From Bacteroidota bacterium (lineage in GTDB: Bacteria; Bacteroidota; Bacteroidia; Bacteroidales; JAADJA01): a stretch of DNA of 64,000 nucleotides. The DNA is taken from contig JAHLKX010000010.1 in the NCBI GenBank assembly GCA_020444515.1, forward strand, positions 94,717 to 158,716. The letters are read 5' to 3'. A program made the position numbers and the translations under genes. Below are positions 42,337-51,944 of this stretch, piece after piece. Positions within the stretch are counted from its first letter, which is position 1; each line of letters begins with the position of its first letter. The notes beneath the pieces were generated by a model. The model saw only the letters and a program-made list of their open reading frames with translations, searched no databases and had not been told where the DNA came from.

Positions 42337-42975
42337 ATGGGAGTATTAGTTGGAAAAAAAGCACCTTTGTTCGAAGCTGATGCAGTGGTAAATGGAGGTG
42401 AATTTGTAGAGAAATTTTCATTAGAACAATACATTGGGAAAAAGTATGTAATATTTTTCTTTTATCCACTTGATTTTACATTCGTTTGTCCAACAGAAAT
42501 CCTGGCATTCCAGAAGAAATTAAATGAATTTGAAAAACGTGATGTAGCGGTTGTTGGCTGCTCCATCGATTCAAAGCATTCGCACTGGGCCTGGTTAAAT
42601 ACCGAAATTAAAGATGGTGGCATTAAAGGTGTGACATATCCACTTGTTTCGGATCTTTCAAAAACAATTTCCGAAAATTACGATGTTTTAGCCGGTGAAT
42701 ATGATTATGATGAAGAAACCGATCTATCCTTATTTGATGGTGAACCGGTTGCTTACCGTGGTTTATTTCTGATTGATAAACAGGGCATTGTGCGTCATCA
42801 GGTTGTGAATGATCAGCCTTTGGGTCGCAGTATTGATGAAGCTTTGCGAATGGTTGATGCCCTTCAGTACTTTGAAGAACACGGCGAAGTTTGCCCTGCT
42901 AACTGGAAACCGGGTGAAGATGCAATGGAGCCTTCTGCCAGTGGGGTTGCAAGTTATCTTACCAAACACCAATAA
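42337..42975 (+). CDS. Typical 2-Cys peroxiredoxin
   Basis: A 212-residue AhpC/Prx1-type peroxiredoxin. The peroxidatic Cys51 is in DFTFVCPTE and the resolving Cys186 is in GEVCPANW. A YF-type C-terminal end (YLTKHQ) suggests a sensitive typical 2-Cys enzyme. It detoxifies peroxides in the cytoplasm; the reductase partner is not in the window. The gene is followed by a strong terminator overlapping the 3' end of the giant T9SS gene on the other strand. Confidence 0.95.
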   Translation: MGVLVGKKAPLFEADAVVNGGEFVEKFSLEQYIGKKYVIFFFYPLDFTFVCPTEILAFQKKLNEFEKRDVAVVGCSIDSKHSHWAWLNTEIKDGGIKGVTYPLVSDLSKTISENYDVLAGEYDYDEETDLSLFDGEPVAYRGLFLIDKQGIVRHQVVNDQPLGRSIDEALRMVDALQYFEEHGEVCPANWKPGEDAMEPSASGVASYLTKHQ

Positions 42976-42986
42976 AAAATAACATA

Positions 42987-43015
42987 AAAAAAGGCAGCCT
43001 CGGGTTGCCTTTTTT
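42987..43015. terminator. Terminator behind the peroxiredoxin gene, bidirectional
   Basis: Stem AAAAAAGGCA (42987-42996) / TGCCTTTTTT (43006-43015) with a 9-nt loop. The stop codon of the converging giant gene (43014-43016) lies in the T run. Confidence 0.7.
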
Positions 43016-46000
43016 ATTTTAACAAGGTGACAGTCCCTTTGTCGATGATCGACTCTCCTCCTGTATAGCTTAGCTTGGCAACCCAGATATAGACCTCAGT
43101 GGGCATAGGCTCACCTGTGTTCAAATAAAGTCCATTCCAGTTCGTTTCAGGATTATCTGTTTCAAAAACAATATCACCGAATCTGTTATAAATGGTTAAA
43201 TCATATGCTTTCAGATCAGTGCCCAGTCCATGAATTTCAAACTTATCATTCAAACCATCACCATTCGGGCTGAAAGCAGTGGGCGCCAATACCCTGAAGT
43301 GAACCTCAACAAATATCGTTTCTGAAGACTTACAGTTATTGGCATCATTCACTACAACCGTATAATCACCGCCGCCCAGTGGGTCCACATCCTGGGTTGT
43401 CGCACCCGTGTTCCATAAATAGGTGTAAGGTGGCATTCCTCCATCCACGGAGAGGTCGATAGAACCTAAATCATCTTCGCCAATAACACTATTCAGGGTC
43501 AATACTATTTCAGGTGGTTGGGTTAATATAATGGCGTCATGGCCTGTGCATCCCCAATCATCAGCAACAGTCAAATGGTATTCACCTGCCTGGAGATTCG
43601 ACAATACAGAATCCAACGAGAACAAATCACCCTCCTTTGTCCAGGTGAAGGATTCAAAACTGCCTGTTCCACCGGTGAGATCAAGGACATTTATTGCCCC
43701 TTTTCCACCTTCAAAACAATCCAGATCGGTGCCCTGGAGCGCGAAATCGATAGCCGGCATTTCACCGATGACAATGGTTTGTTCAATACCCGGACAATTA
43801 TTGCTGTCTGAAATGATGATGTCGTACTCCCCAGGTAAAAGATTGCTATAATAGGAACTATCCCGACCTGAGGCCCATTGGTAATCATACGGTTGTGTTC
43901 CTCCCTGCACCGATATGGCAATCATCCCATTAGGAGTATCGAAACACGCATCATGCACATCAAATTGGGCAGCAAGGGCGACTGGCTCTGTTATTTCAAC
44001 CGAATCAGCAGAGGCACAACCTTCAGCATCCAGGAAATCATAAACATAATATCCAGCTTCCAGGTTATAAATATCCTTAGAATTTGCATATAAAACACCG
44101 TCTTTATACCATTCGAATTCTATGGGGTCCTGCCCAACACTGATATCCATTTCAATAGCTCCATCAGAAAAACCATTGCAGGTAACATTTGTTTTTTGGA
44201 TTGCAACATCCAGGAAACAACCCAGTGAAATGGTATCTGTTTTTGTACACCCGGTTCCTTCATCATAGTGCACGGTCAGGCAATAATAACCACGTGATGT
44301 TAATGTGATACATGAATCGGTGCCAACAATCTCACCGGTTTCACAATTTTTCCATTCATAGGAAGTTCCAGTATTTCCATTAAAACGAGAAGCACAAAGC
44401 GTGATGGACTCCCCTTCCATAATGGTCGTATCATTATCCAGCTTATATTTTAAAGGATTCTCATGAAAAATCCAACCGGTATTGGAGCCATTGATATCCT
44501 CACTGAAACTCCCTGCATCAAAATTGGCGCCCCCCAATGCATGGATACGTGCCATTTGAATATGTTCCCCCTGAACCATTCCGGATTCTTTTAAAACATA
44601 AGAACCATTCTCTGCTGTGGCCTGTAGATAAACAAACTCACAGTTATTGCCCCTGACTTCCCAATAATCCTTTATCTTAAGAGAGTCACCGCTTTGCAAG
44701 AAATAGGAATAACCGGGTGTAAAAATAAGGGTGTCGACATGATTTATGCCTGCTATATTACCATCATTATTCATGACAACATGATGGTAAACACCATTAC
44801 CATCAACAATTGCAGTGGAATCGAATAAAAGATAAGAGGATACGGTGTCATTTCCATAAACAGCGCCTGCTGCATTGAAGATAAGGCTATCCAGTGAATA
44901 GGTATTAACATTGTTGGCATTGTATTCGTTGATCTTACCATTTTTCTGAAACTCCACTTTCGCAGCATAGATACGGGAATTTGTTCCCACCATTTGGCCT
45001 TCGGATTCAAATATTACATCCTGAAAAACAATGCTGTCGGCCCCACTTACTGTATGTATTTGTTCCACAGAAGGAGAGGTAAACCGAATATTGTGATAGT
45101 AGGCCTTTGATCCATATTTATGTAAAAACTGGCCAGAGTCAATTTGAATATAAGATGTATTGGGGGGCAATGAGAGGCTGTCGCCATTCATATACCATTC
45201 GAGACCTAAAAATATCTTTGAATCATCCAATTGAAGGGACCGTTCATTGCCATACCTTGAATAGAAACCAAAACAGCGAATGAACTGTCCATTGGTATTC
45301 AGGTTTCCGTTTAAAAACTGGATGGCATTTTTATCACTGGTATTGACTCCCAGCAGAAGGCTATCCTGGAGTGTCCATGAACCTCCCCGACCATCGAAAT
45401 AGACGTTGTTGTTATAATTGTGAAATTTCACATTCTCAGTTTGAATGGTTTGCCCTTCCTGGGTAGCCTCAAAACTGATAAACCCGGGATAGGTAAAATC
45501 AATCATGGGATGAAGCTGAAGTGAGCCATATATGCGCAGATAAGATCCGCCATAACTTCCTGAAAAAACAGCTGAATCAGGCAGACCACTCCAATCAAGG
45601 TTATGGGCAAAGGCATTATTCTGGTCAATATTGATCAATTGGTCATCCAGCACAAAAGAGTTCTGATCAATGATTACCGTATCATAAGGAGTTGGGATGC
45701 AAGCACCACCTTGCCCTCCACTTTCATAGGCCCAGTGATCGGAATCACTCCAGTTGCCTCCATCATTCACCCAGTATAGTTTACCCGGGGCAGTTACCTG
45801 AATGGTATCCCAACCAATATTATTTCCAAGGTCAATGCTATTTTCAGCAATGAATATGGCACCTCCTCCAACTGAGATATCGCGCAGTGCAACGTTGGTG
45901 ATAAAAAGGGTATCATTTTCTTTTTCGAGATTTGCTATACTACCATTCGTTGCCGATTTTAATAAAACCGACCCGAAACAATTGCCGGAAGGGTATATAG

Positions 46001-47933
46001 CCCCACGGATCTTTTGTGTTGAACCGGGACTCAAATCATAGTAGCTGCCAGGGCTAAATGACAGGGTATCAAATGCATTGGAAGCCACAATTGTTCCATT
46101 TCCAGCAAATTCCACTTTGCCAAAATCAACATAGGTGTCAGAATCCGTATTGATCCGAGCTGTTCCATTTGCTCCTGAGAATCTGATATTTTCATAAAAA
46201 ACAGTGTCACCTCCATAGTTGGCAAAGGTTGGACTTGAAGCAATAAATTCAATTATCGACCCGGTGGCATTCAATTCCAGGCCCTCGTTATTAAAGCTCC
46301 ATGGAGGATAAGGTGAGGCCCCCAATATTTTTATTGCGGAATTTTCAATTTGCAAAGTCCGTGAAAATGCAGAATCTGAATGGAAGGTCTGGCATTGGAT
46401 GAAACGATCGGCAGCATTTAATTCACCATTCAAAAAATGGATGGATCCGGCCACTTTAAGGCTATCAATTAAAGACCAACTTCCACCCTGTCCACTAAAA
46501 AAGAGATCACCATTGATCATATTTTGACCTGTCTTGATGGTTTGTCCTCCTAGTGAATCAGCAAAAATCAGCGGTCCATTAAAGGCATTGGTCATGGCTT
46601 CATTGAGGTGCAAACTACCATAGAGCAATAGTTGCGGATCAGGTGAAGTCGATTTTAATACAGCCGGATCAGTGCTCAACCAGGTAAAGCTATTCAGCGC
46701 CAGTTCATTTTGATCCACTTTCACCGTATCCTGCCCGCTAAAGGATAATTCATTAAAAATAACCTTGTCTATTGGCAAAGGAAGACAATCGCTCTCCTCA
46801 CCACCCACAGACGAAGACCAGTGAAGGGTATCCGACCAAAACCCGGTTCCATTCATCCATGTCAGGGTCCTGCTCTCCGAAAGAATATTGATATTCTGAT
46901 TATTACCATCATCAATGCTGTAGAAGGCATTGAACTGAAATCCTGACCCCATGGATGCTTGAATACCTTTTAAAATCACAAAAGCCAGATTGATCGGGCC
47001 ATTATTTTTTGCAATCGTTGCGGTGGATGCCCCTGATGCCTCAATCCTGATCAATCCCGAACAGCCCCTGGCTTTCAATTGATTGGTTATGGTTTGAGTT
47101 GAACCACTGCTCATCCGGTAGGTACATGCCGGTGCAAAAACCAGGTTTTCAAATGAATTGTTTCCCAAAATGTACCCATTGTTTTTGAATTCAACTTTGG
47201 CATAATGAAGGCCACCTCCAGAGAAAACATTTTCAGACACGGGCCCCGGGAATTCAAAAATGACCGATGAATTAGCAGCATCAAAAACCAATTGATCATT
47301 CACTTCCCAATGGCTGTTGTCTTTCGTCAGGATGACCTGGGAATTGGAAGCCAATAAAGACCTATCATAATTTGTTGCTGAATAAAAATCACCACACCGT
47401 ATGGTGTGCCCAGCCATATTTAAATTACCCCGATTGAACTGTATTGCTTGATCCCCCGCGTCAAGCGGTTCAAGGAGGTTCCAGGTTGCCGTTCCAATAA
47501 AGATTAAATCCGAATGAAGTTCGTGACCCGCAGTTCTGATTTCATGACCCTCCCCGGTTGCTGAAAAGTAAATTTGACCATCATAGCTAATCTCCATCTG
47601 AGGATTTAGATATAAGGAGCCAGCCAGGTTTAAATCCGAACTACCTGCAAGTTCGGGTGCAAAGCTAACATCCGACCAGTTCATGTTATGACAATTGGCC
47701 TGTATATCAATGGTCAGGGTTTGACCGGGTGCATTGAATGAATTGGCATTGAAATAAACATTATCATAAACGCTTGGAAGCCCTCCATTTTCTGATAACC
47801 AGTGTAAGGTATCGGACCAGTTGCCTGAACCACCAATCCAGTAAAAACTGTTTCCCTGACTGAACAAACCAGTCGAACTCAACAGGAACAGTATCGTTAT
47901 GATATATAATTTTCTTAGCGTCAGAATATGCAT
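43014..47933 (-). CDS. Giant T9SS type B secreted protein with three repeat units and SprB-like modules
   Basis: A 1639-residue secreted protein with a signal peptide (about 1-25). Three long beta-helix-like units begin with related motifs at about residues 29 (FYWIGGSGNWSDTLHWLSEN), 354 (TWMNGTGFWSDTLHW) and 718 (YWVNDGGNWSDSDHWAYE), each of about 320-430 residues. An Ig-like module (about 1157-1237) and four SprB-type repeats (about 1238-1540) follow. The C-terminal type B sorting domain (about 1548-1639) starts APTAFSPNGDGLNDKFEI and ends KGTVTLLK. It is exported by the type IX system and is probably an adhesin or motility-related surface protein; the precise role is unknown. Confidence 0.88.
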   Translation of the reverse strand: MHILTLRKLYIITILFLLSSTGLFSQGNSFYWIGGSGNWSDTLHWLSENGGLPSVYDNVYFNANSFNAPGQTLTIDIQANCHNMNWSDVSFAPELAGSSDLNLAGSLYLNPQMEISYDGQIYFSATGEGHEIRTAGHELHSDLIFIGTATWNLLEPLDAGDQAIQFNRGNLNMAGHTIRCGDFYSATNYDRSLLASNSQVILTKDNSHWEVNDQLVFDAANSSVIFEFPGPVSENVFSGGGLHYAKVEFKNNGYILGNNSFENLVFAPACTYRMSSGSTQTITNQLKARGCSGLIRIEASGASTATIAKNNGPINLAFVILKGIQASMGSGFQFNAFYSIDDGNNQNINILSESRTLTWMNGTGFWSDTLHWSSSVGGEESDCLPLPIDKVIFNELSFSGQDTVKVDQNELALNSFTWLSTDPAVLKSTSPDPQLLLYGSLHLNEAMTNAFNGPLIFADSLGGQTIKTGQNMINGDLFFSGQGGSWSLIDSLKVAGSIHFLNGELNAADRFIQCQTFHSDSAFSRTLQIENSAIKILGASPYPPWSFNNEGLELNATGSIIEFIASSPTFANYGGDTVFYENIRFSGANGTARINTDSDTYVDFGKVEFAGNGTIVASNAFDTLSFSPGSYYDLSPGSTQKIRGAIYPSGNCFGSVLLKSATNGSIANLEKENDTLFITNVALRDISVGGGAIFIAENSIDLGNNIGWDTIQVTAPGKLYWVNDGGNWSDSDHWAYESGGQGGACIPTPYDTVIIDQNSFVLDDQLINIDQNNAFAHNLDWSGLPDSAVFSGSYGGSYLRIYGSLQLHPMIDFTYPGFISFEATQEGQTIQTENVKFHNYNNNVYFDGRGGSWTLQDSLLLGVNTSDKNAIQFLNGNLNTNGQFIRCFGFYSRYGNERSLQLDDSKIFLGLEWYMNGDSLSLPPNTSYIQIDSGQFLHKYGSKAYYHNIRFTSPSVEQIHTVSGADSIVFQDVIFESEGQMVGTNSRIYAAKVEFQKNGKINEYNANNVNTYSLDSLIFNAAGAVYGNDTVSSYLLFDSTAIVDGNGVYHHVVMNNDGNIAGINHVDTLIFTPGYSYFLQSGDSLKIKDYWEVRGNNCEFVYLQATAENGSYVLKESGMVQGEHIQMARIHALGGANFDAGSFSEDINGSNTGWIFHENPLKYKLDNDTTIMEGESITLCASRFNGNTGTSYEWKNCETGEIVGTDSCITLTSRGYYCLTVHYDEGTGCTKTDTISLGCFLDVAIQKTNVTCNGFSDGAIEMDISVGQDPIEFEWYKDGVLYANSKDIYNLEAGYYVYDFLDAEGCASADSVEITEPVALAAQFDVHDACFDTPNGMIAISVQGGTQPYDYQWASGRDSSYYSNLLPGEYDIIISDSNNCPGIEQTIVIGEMPAIDFALQGTDLDCFEGGKGAINVLDLTGGTGSFESFTWTKEGDLFSLDSVLSNLQAGEYHLTVADDWGCTGHDAIILTQPPEIVLTLNSVIGEDDLGSIDLSVDGGMPPYTYLWNTGATTQDVDPLGGGDYTVVVNDANNCKSSETIFVEVHFRVLAPTAFSPNGDGLNDKFEIHGLGTDLKAYDLTIYNRFGDIVFETDNPETNWNGLYLNTGEPMPTEVYIWVAKLSYTGGESIIDKGTVTLLK

Positions 47934-48096
47934 TTTTCAAATTCACTTTCAAGGGGTCCGAAAATACCCCCGAAGATGCGACCTGAATTTTAGTGAATCG
48001 ATAACCTGGGCAACAAATGTATGAAACAAATCTCCACGGATTCAAATAATCGGCACATAAAGATTAACATTAATTTCACAAGGTGGCATATTTTAC

Positions 48097-48104
48097 TATT
48101 TTTG
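48097..48104 (+). promoter_or_regulatory. -7 element of the MFS-deacetylase operon
   Basis: TATTTTTG, matching TAnnTTTG, 52 bp before the ATG at 48156. Confidence 0.45.
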
Positions 48105-48155
48105 AGGATTTTAGCTGATCACGTTTAATTTATGTCCTATTAAACCGATTAACAA

Positions 48156-49529
48156 ATGGGTAATACGCTGAAAAACAAAACGATGTTACGCTGGGGGGTA
48201 TTGTTCCTCATCGCTTTTGTTCAGGCCGCTAACTATTATTTTTATGATGCGATTTCACCACTCAAGCGGCATCTGGAGGAGAACTTCCAGTTTACAAATA
48301 CCGATTTTGGCCTGTTTGTATCGGTCTATTCCATCCCGAATATTTTCCTCCTCATGTGTATCTGGGGAGGCATTATTCTCGACCGTCTGGGTATCCGCAG
48401 AACCGGTTTTCTTTTTGTGATCCTGATGACATCCGGTGCCTTTCTTACTGCTTATGGAGCCAGCTCCTTTTATATAAATGGCGGGCCCGGCTATGGTTTG
48501 ATGAGTTCATTTCTGACTTCCTACTCCCCGGAACTAAAAATGATGCTAATGGGACGATTTTTATTTGGCCTGGGGGCAGAGACCAGCATTGTTGTTGTGA
48601 GCAAAACCATTGTCAAATGGTTTAAAGGCAAAGAGCTGGCACTGGCATTCGGGATGAAAATCGGAATTGCCCGTGCGGGATCCTGGGCTGCTTTCTATTT
48701 TTCACCCATCATTGCAGAGCAAAGCACCGTGTGGAACAATGCCATTTGGTTTGCGGCAATGCTGCTTGCGGTAGCCCTGTTGTTTTTTACCATTTATTCT
48801 TTTCTGGATTTGAAATTTGACCGACAGGAAAAGATGGAAGGTCTTTTAAAAGAAGATGAGATCTTTCACCTCTCTGACCTTGTGAAATTGGTTACCAACC
48901 GCAGTTTTATTTTTGTAACCCTGTTGTGTATGACTTTTTATTCAGCCGTGTTTCCTTTTCAATCATTCTCGCCTGATTTCTTCCTCAACAAATATGGATT
49001 CAGCACGCTGTACAGCGGAAAAATAGCTTCGCTTTTATCAGTGGGGACCACTATTTTCACCCCCCTGGTTGGTTTGTTTGTGGATAAAAGAGGGAAAAGC
49101 GCCACCCTGATGATATTTGGTTCATTGCTCCTGGTATTCATTCACCTGTCATTTGCATTTACTTTTATTTCACCCATTTTGCTGATGATCCTGCTGGGAA
49201 TCGCCTTTTCACTCGTTCCAGCTGCGATGTGGCCATCGGTGGCCAAAATTGTTTCGGAAAAACGGATCGGCACAGCCTATGGGACCATGTTTGCAGTTCA
49301 AAACCTTGGATTATGGGCCTTCCCACTGCTTATTGGAATCGTCCTCGATAAGACCAATCCGGGCGTTACTCCAAGTCAGGTAGTTGAAGGAACCGCCCAT
49401 TACAATTATACATGGGCCATGCTCATGCTGGCAGGTCTTGGGATATTGGGATTGATCTTTGCCTTTTTACTCAAAAAAGAAGACCGTCATTCAGGTTACG
49501 GGCTTGAACTACCATCCAATAAAACATAG
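48156..49529 (+). CDS. MFS transporter
   Basis: A 457-residue major facilitator protein with about twelve membrane segments. The conserved loop 2-3 motif is GGIILDRLGIRRTGFL; the second-half equivalent is GLFVDKRGKSATLMIFGSLL. The central cytoplasmic loop (about 225-245) is charged. It is probably a symporter for an unknown small solute. The polysaccharide deacetylase gene starts 3 bp downstream, so the two are cotranscribed, but this does not by itself name the substrate. Confidence 0.85.
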   Translation: MGNTLKNKTMLRWGVLFLIAFVQAANYYFYDAISPLKRHLEENFQFTNTDFGLFVSVYSIPNIFLLMCIWGGIILDRLGIRRTGFLFVILMTSGAFLTAYGASSFYINGGPGYGLMSSFLTSYSPELKMMLMGRFLFGLGAETSIVVVSKTIVKWFKGKELALAFGMKIGIARAGSWAAFYFSPIIAEQSTVWNNAIWFAAMLLAVALLFFTIYSFLDLKFDRQEKMEGLLKEDEIFHLSDLVKLVTNRSFIFVTLLCMTFYSAVFPFQSFSPDFFLNKYGFSTLYSGKIASLLSVGTTIFTPLVGLFVDKRGKSATLMIFGSLLLVFIHLSFAFTFISPILLMILLGIAFSLVPAAMWPSVAKIVSEKRIGTAYGTMFAVQNLGLWAFPLLIGIVLDKTNPGVTPSQVVEGTAHYNYTWAMLMLAGLGILGLIFAFLLKKEDRHSGYGLELPSNKT

Positions 49530-49532
49530 GCC

Positions 49533-50156
49533 ATGTATTTTGTAAAAACACCCCGGCTTGTGCAAAGGTTTTATTCCAATATGATCTGGGATATTCCTGT
49601 CAGTGAAAATCTTATTTTTCTCACTTTTGATGACGGACCTGATCCCGAAGTAACCATGGATGTACTGGACATGCTTCCTCAATTTCAAGCAAAAGCAACA
49701 TTTTTTTGTGTTGGTGAGAAAGCGGAACACCATCCTGAAATCATCAATCGCATAACAAATGAAGACCACAAGATCGGGAACCATTCCTATAGTCACCTGA
49801 ATGGCCGAAAAACAGCTCCGGATAAATACACAGCAGACATCTTAAAAGCACACCGGGTTTTAGGAACCCGGCTTTTCCGGCCTCCCTACGGAAAAATTAC
49901 CGGCAAGCAGGTCTCTCGGTTACAATCGGCTTTTAACATCATCATGTGGTCTGTATTGCCGGGTGACTTTGACAAATCAGTCTCAAAGGAAACCGTGCTG
50001 GAAAGGATCATCCGAAACACCAAAAAAGGAAATATCATCGTTCTACACGACAATATTAAATTTAAAGAAAAAATGTTATATGCCTTGAGAGGCACCCTGG
50101 AGCATTTCACGAAGCAGGGATACAAATTTGTTTCCCTTGAAGATCGATACCTTTAA
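49533..50156 (+). CDS. Polysaccharide deacetylase (NodB homology domain)
   Basis: A 207-residue carbohydrate esterase family 4 protein. Motif 1 is TFDDGPDPE (catalytic and metal Asp), motif 2 is HSYSH (metal His pair), motif 3 is RPPYGKI, and the later motif 5 is IVLHDN. There is no signal peptide or membrane helix at the N-terminus. It probably de-N-acetylates an amino-sugar polymer or a precursor. It follows the MFS gene by 3 bp. The exact substrate is not visible. Confidence 0.85.
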   Translation: MYFVKTPRLVQRFYSNMIWDIPVSENLIFLTFDDGPDPEVTMDVLDMLPQFQAKATFFCVGEKAEHHPEIINRITNEDHKIGNHSYSHLNGRKTAPDKYTADILKAHRVLGTRLFRPPYGKITGKQVSRLQSAFNIIMWSVLPGDFDKSVSKETVLERIIRNTKKGNIIVLHDNIKFKEKMLYALRGTLEHFTKQGYKFVSLEDRYL

Positions 50157-50190
50157 GTATTTTTAGCAATTTTGCCAATAAAATAAACAA

Positions 50191-51939
50191 TTGAACAACA
50201 TCAGGACCCTTACATACCTGCTTTCAATTTTACTCATCATGGCTTTTTTACAGCGATGTGCCAATCCTGTTTCACCAGCTGGGGGGCCTCAGGATAAAAC
50301 ACCTCCAAATTTTGTGAAAGCAGAACCTGAACAATTCACTAAAAATTTTCAACAAACAAGAATACGGATCTATTTTGATGAATTTGTAGAACTCAAGGAT
50401 GTCAACAAACAACTTATCATTTCCCCGCCCATGGAAAAGATGCCGGACATAAAAAGCCGGGGAAGATCCATCCAGATAGACTTCACCGAACCCCTCATGG
50501 ACAGTACTACCTATACCATTTTTTTCGGAGATGCCATTGTTGACATCACGGAAAACAATCCAATATCAAATTTTCTGTATGTATTTTCCACCGGCGACAT
50601 TCTGGATTCCCTGATGCTCAAAGGTCAAATTCTGGATGCATTCACCAATGAGGAAGTTCCCGACGTAAGCCTAATGCTTTACCTGGATAACAATGATACC
50701 ATTCCATATGACTCGTTGCCCTATTATGTAAAACCCTATTTTATGACCAAAACCGTCAGCAATGGAGAATTTACTTTTTTTAATTTGCCGGGTAAGACTT
50801 TTAAAATTTTTGCACTGGAAGATATAAATACCACATTAACCTTTGACCAACCCTCCGAACGCATTGCATTTATCGATTCACTGGTGAACCCTTATTATTC
50901 GCCGCCACCAGTTCCTGATAGCTTGAAAACAACAAATGATACGGTTGCTGCTGACACAAGTAATTTTTCTGCCCTTAAGATACCACAGCCAAAGCATCAA
51001 CCCATTGAAATGTATCTGTTCCAGGAAACAGACTCGGTTCAAAGGTTTTTAAAAGCATCTTTACTCAAGCAACAACACCTTGCTTTTATCTTTAAAAACC
51101 CTGTGATTGACCCTGAAATCAGTGTTTACGATACACTAATAACATCAGATTGGTTTATACGCGAAGACGGGATTAATGGAGATACGATTCAATACTGGAT
51201 TACAGATTTACCGGCAGACTCCCTGACATTCATTATAGAAGATCAGAGAGAGGTTCTGGATACAACGCGGATAGCCATCAAACCAACTGAAAAGAAACGG
51301 AGGAACAAAAAGGATGAAGACGAGGAAGAAGAAATCAAAAAAGAAAGCATTAAAGTCATTTTTACAAAGGGTGCCCCTGCCCCGGATAAACCCTTCGTAA
51401 TCCGTTTTCCCTATCCGGTGGCCCATGCAGATTTTTCAGGGACACTGATGATTGAGGGGGAAGACACCCTTGAAACCCGTTTCAACTTCGTGGATGAAAT
51501 CAGGAGGAAGGCAATTTTGGAACATCCCTGGAAAGAGGCCACACGCTATCGTTTCATCATCCCAGACAGTGTTTTTACTGATATCAGGGGATTGTCACAC
51601 GATACCCTCACGCCCGCTTTCACAACGAAATCCATTTCTGATTATGGGAATTTCTATGTTGACGTGACCCTGACATCGGCTGATGTAAATCATATATTTC
51701 AACTCTATGCAGGGGATAAAAAAATTCGGGAAATAAGCACCTCCGAAAGTCAGCGACTCACCTTTGAATACCTGGAACCGGGACCATACCTATTGAAGGT
51801 TATTGTGGATAAAAATGGAAATGGGAAATGGGACACAGGTGATTATCATTACCGAATTCAACCCGAGAAGGTTCAGTATTTCAACAAAGAAATTACGGTG
51901 AGGGCAAACTGGGATGTGGTGGAAGCGTGGGAACTTTGA
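50191..51939 (+). CDS. Ig-like domain lipoprotein
   Basis: A 582-residue predicted lipoprotein starting at TTG, which gives a complete signal peptide with LQRC as lipobox (Cys23). The mature start is ANPVSPAGGPQDKTPP, a pattern of Bacteroidota surface lipoproteins. An Ig-like SbsA-type domain lies at about 38-135 (RIRIYFDEFVELKDVNKQLI). The middle part (about 150-470) is a mix of beta modules with a Lys/Glu-rich insert (KKRRNKKDEDEEEEIKKE). The end carries VNHIFQLYAG and LKVIVDKNGNGKWDTGDYHY. Function unknown. An in-frame ATG inside the signal peptide would spoil it. Confidence 0.75.
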   Translation: MNNIRTLTYLLSILLIMAFLQRCANPVSPAGGPQDKTPPNFVKAEPEQFTKNFQQTRIRIYFDEFVELKDVNKQLIISPPMEKMPDIKSRGRSIQIDFTEPLMDSTTYTIFFGDAIVDITENNPISNFLYVFSTGDILDSLMLKGQILDAFTNEEVPDVSLMLYLDNNDTIPYDSLPYYVKPYFMTKTVSNGEFTFFNLPGKTFKIFALEDINTTLTFDQPSERIAFIDSLVNPYYSPPPVPDSLKTTNDTVAADTSNFSALKIPQPKHQPIEMYLFQETDSVQRFLKASLLKQQHLAFIFKNPVIDPEISVYDTLITSDWFIREDGINGDTIQYWITDLPADSLTFIIEDQREVLDTTRIAIKPTEKKRRNKKDEDEEEEIKKESIKVIFTKGAPAPDKPFVIRFPYPVAHADFSGTLMIEGEDTLETRFNFVDEIRRKAILEHPWKEATRYRFIIPDSVFTDIRGLSHDTLTPAFTTKSISDYGNFYVDVTLTSADVNHIFQLYAGDKKIREISTSESQRLTFEYLEPGPYLLKVIVDKNGNGKWDTGDYHYRIQPEKVQYFNKEITVRANWDVVEAWEL

Positions 51940-51944
51940 GTTTT

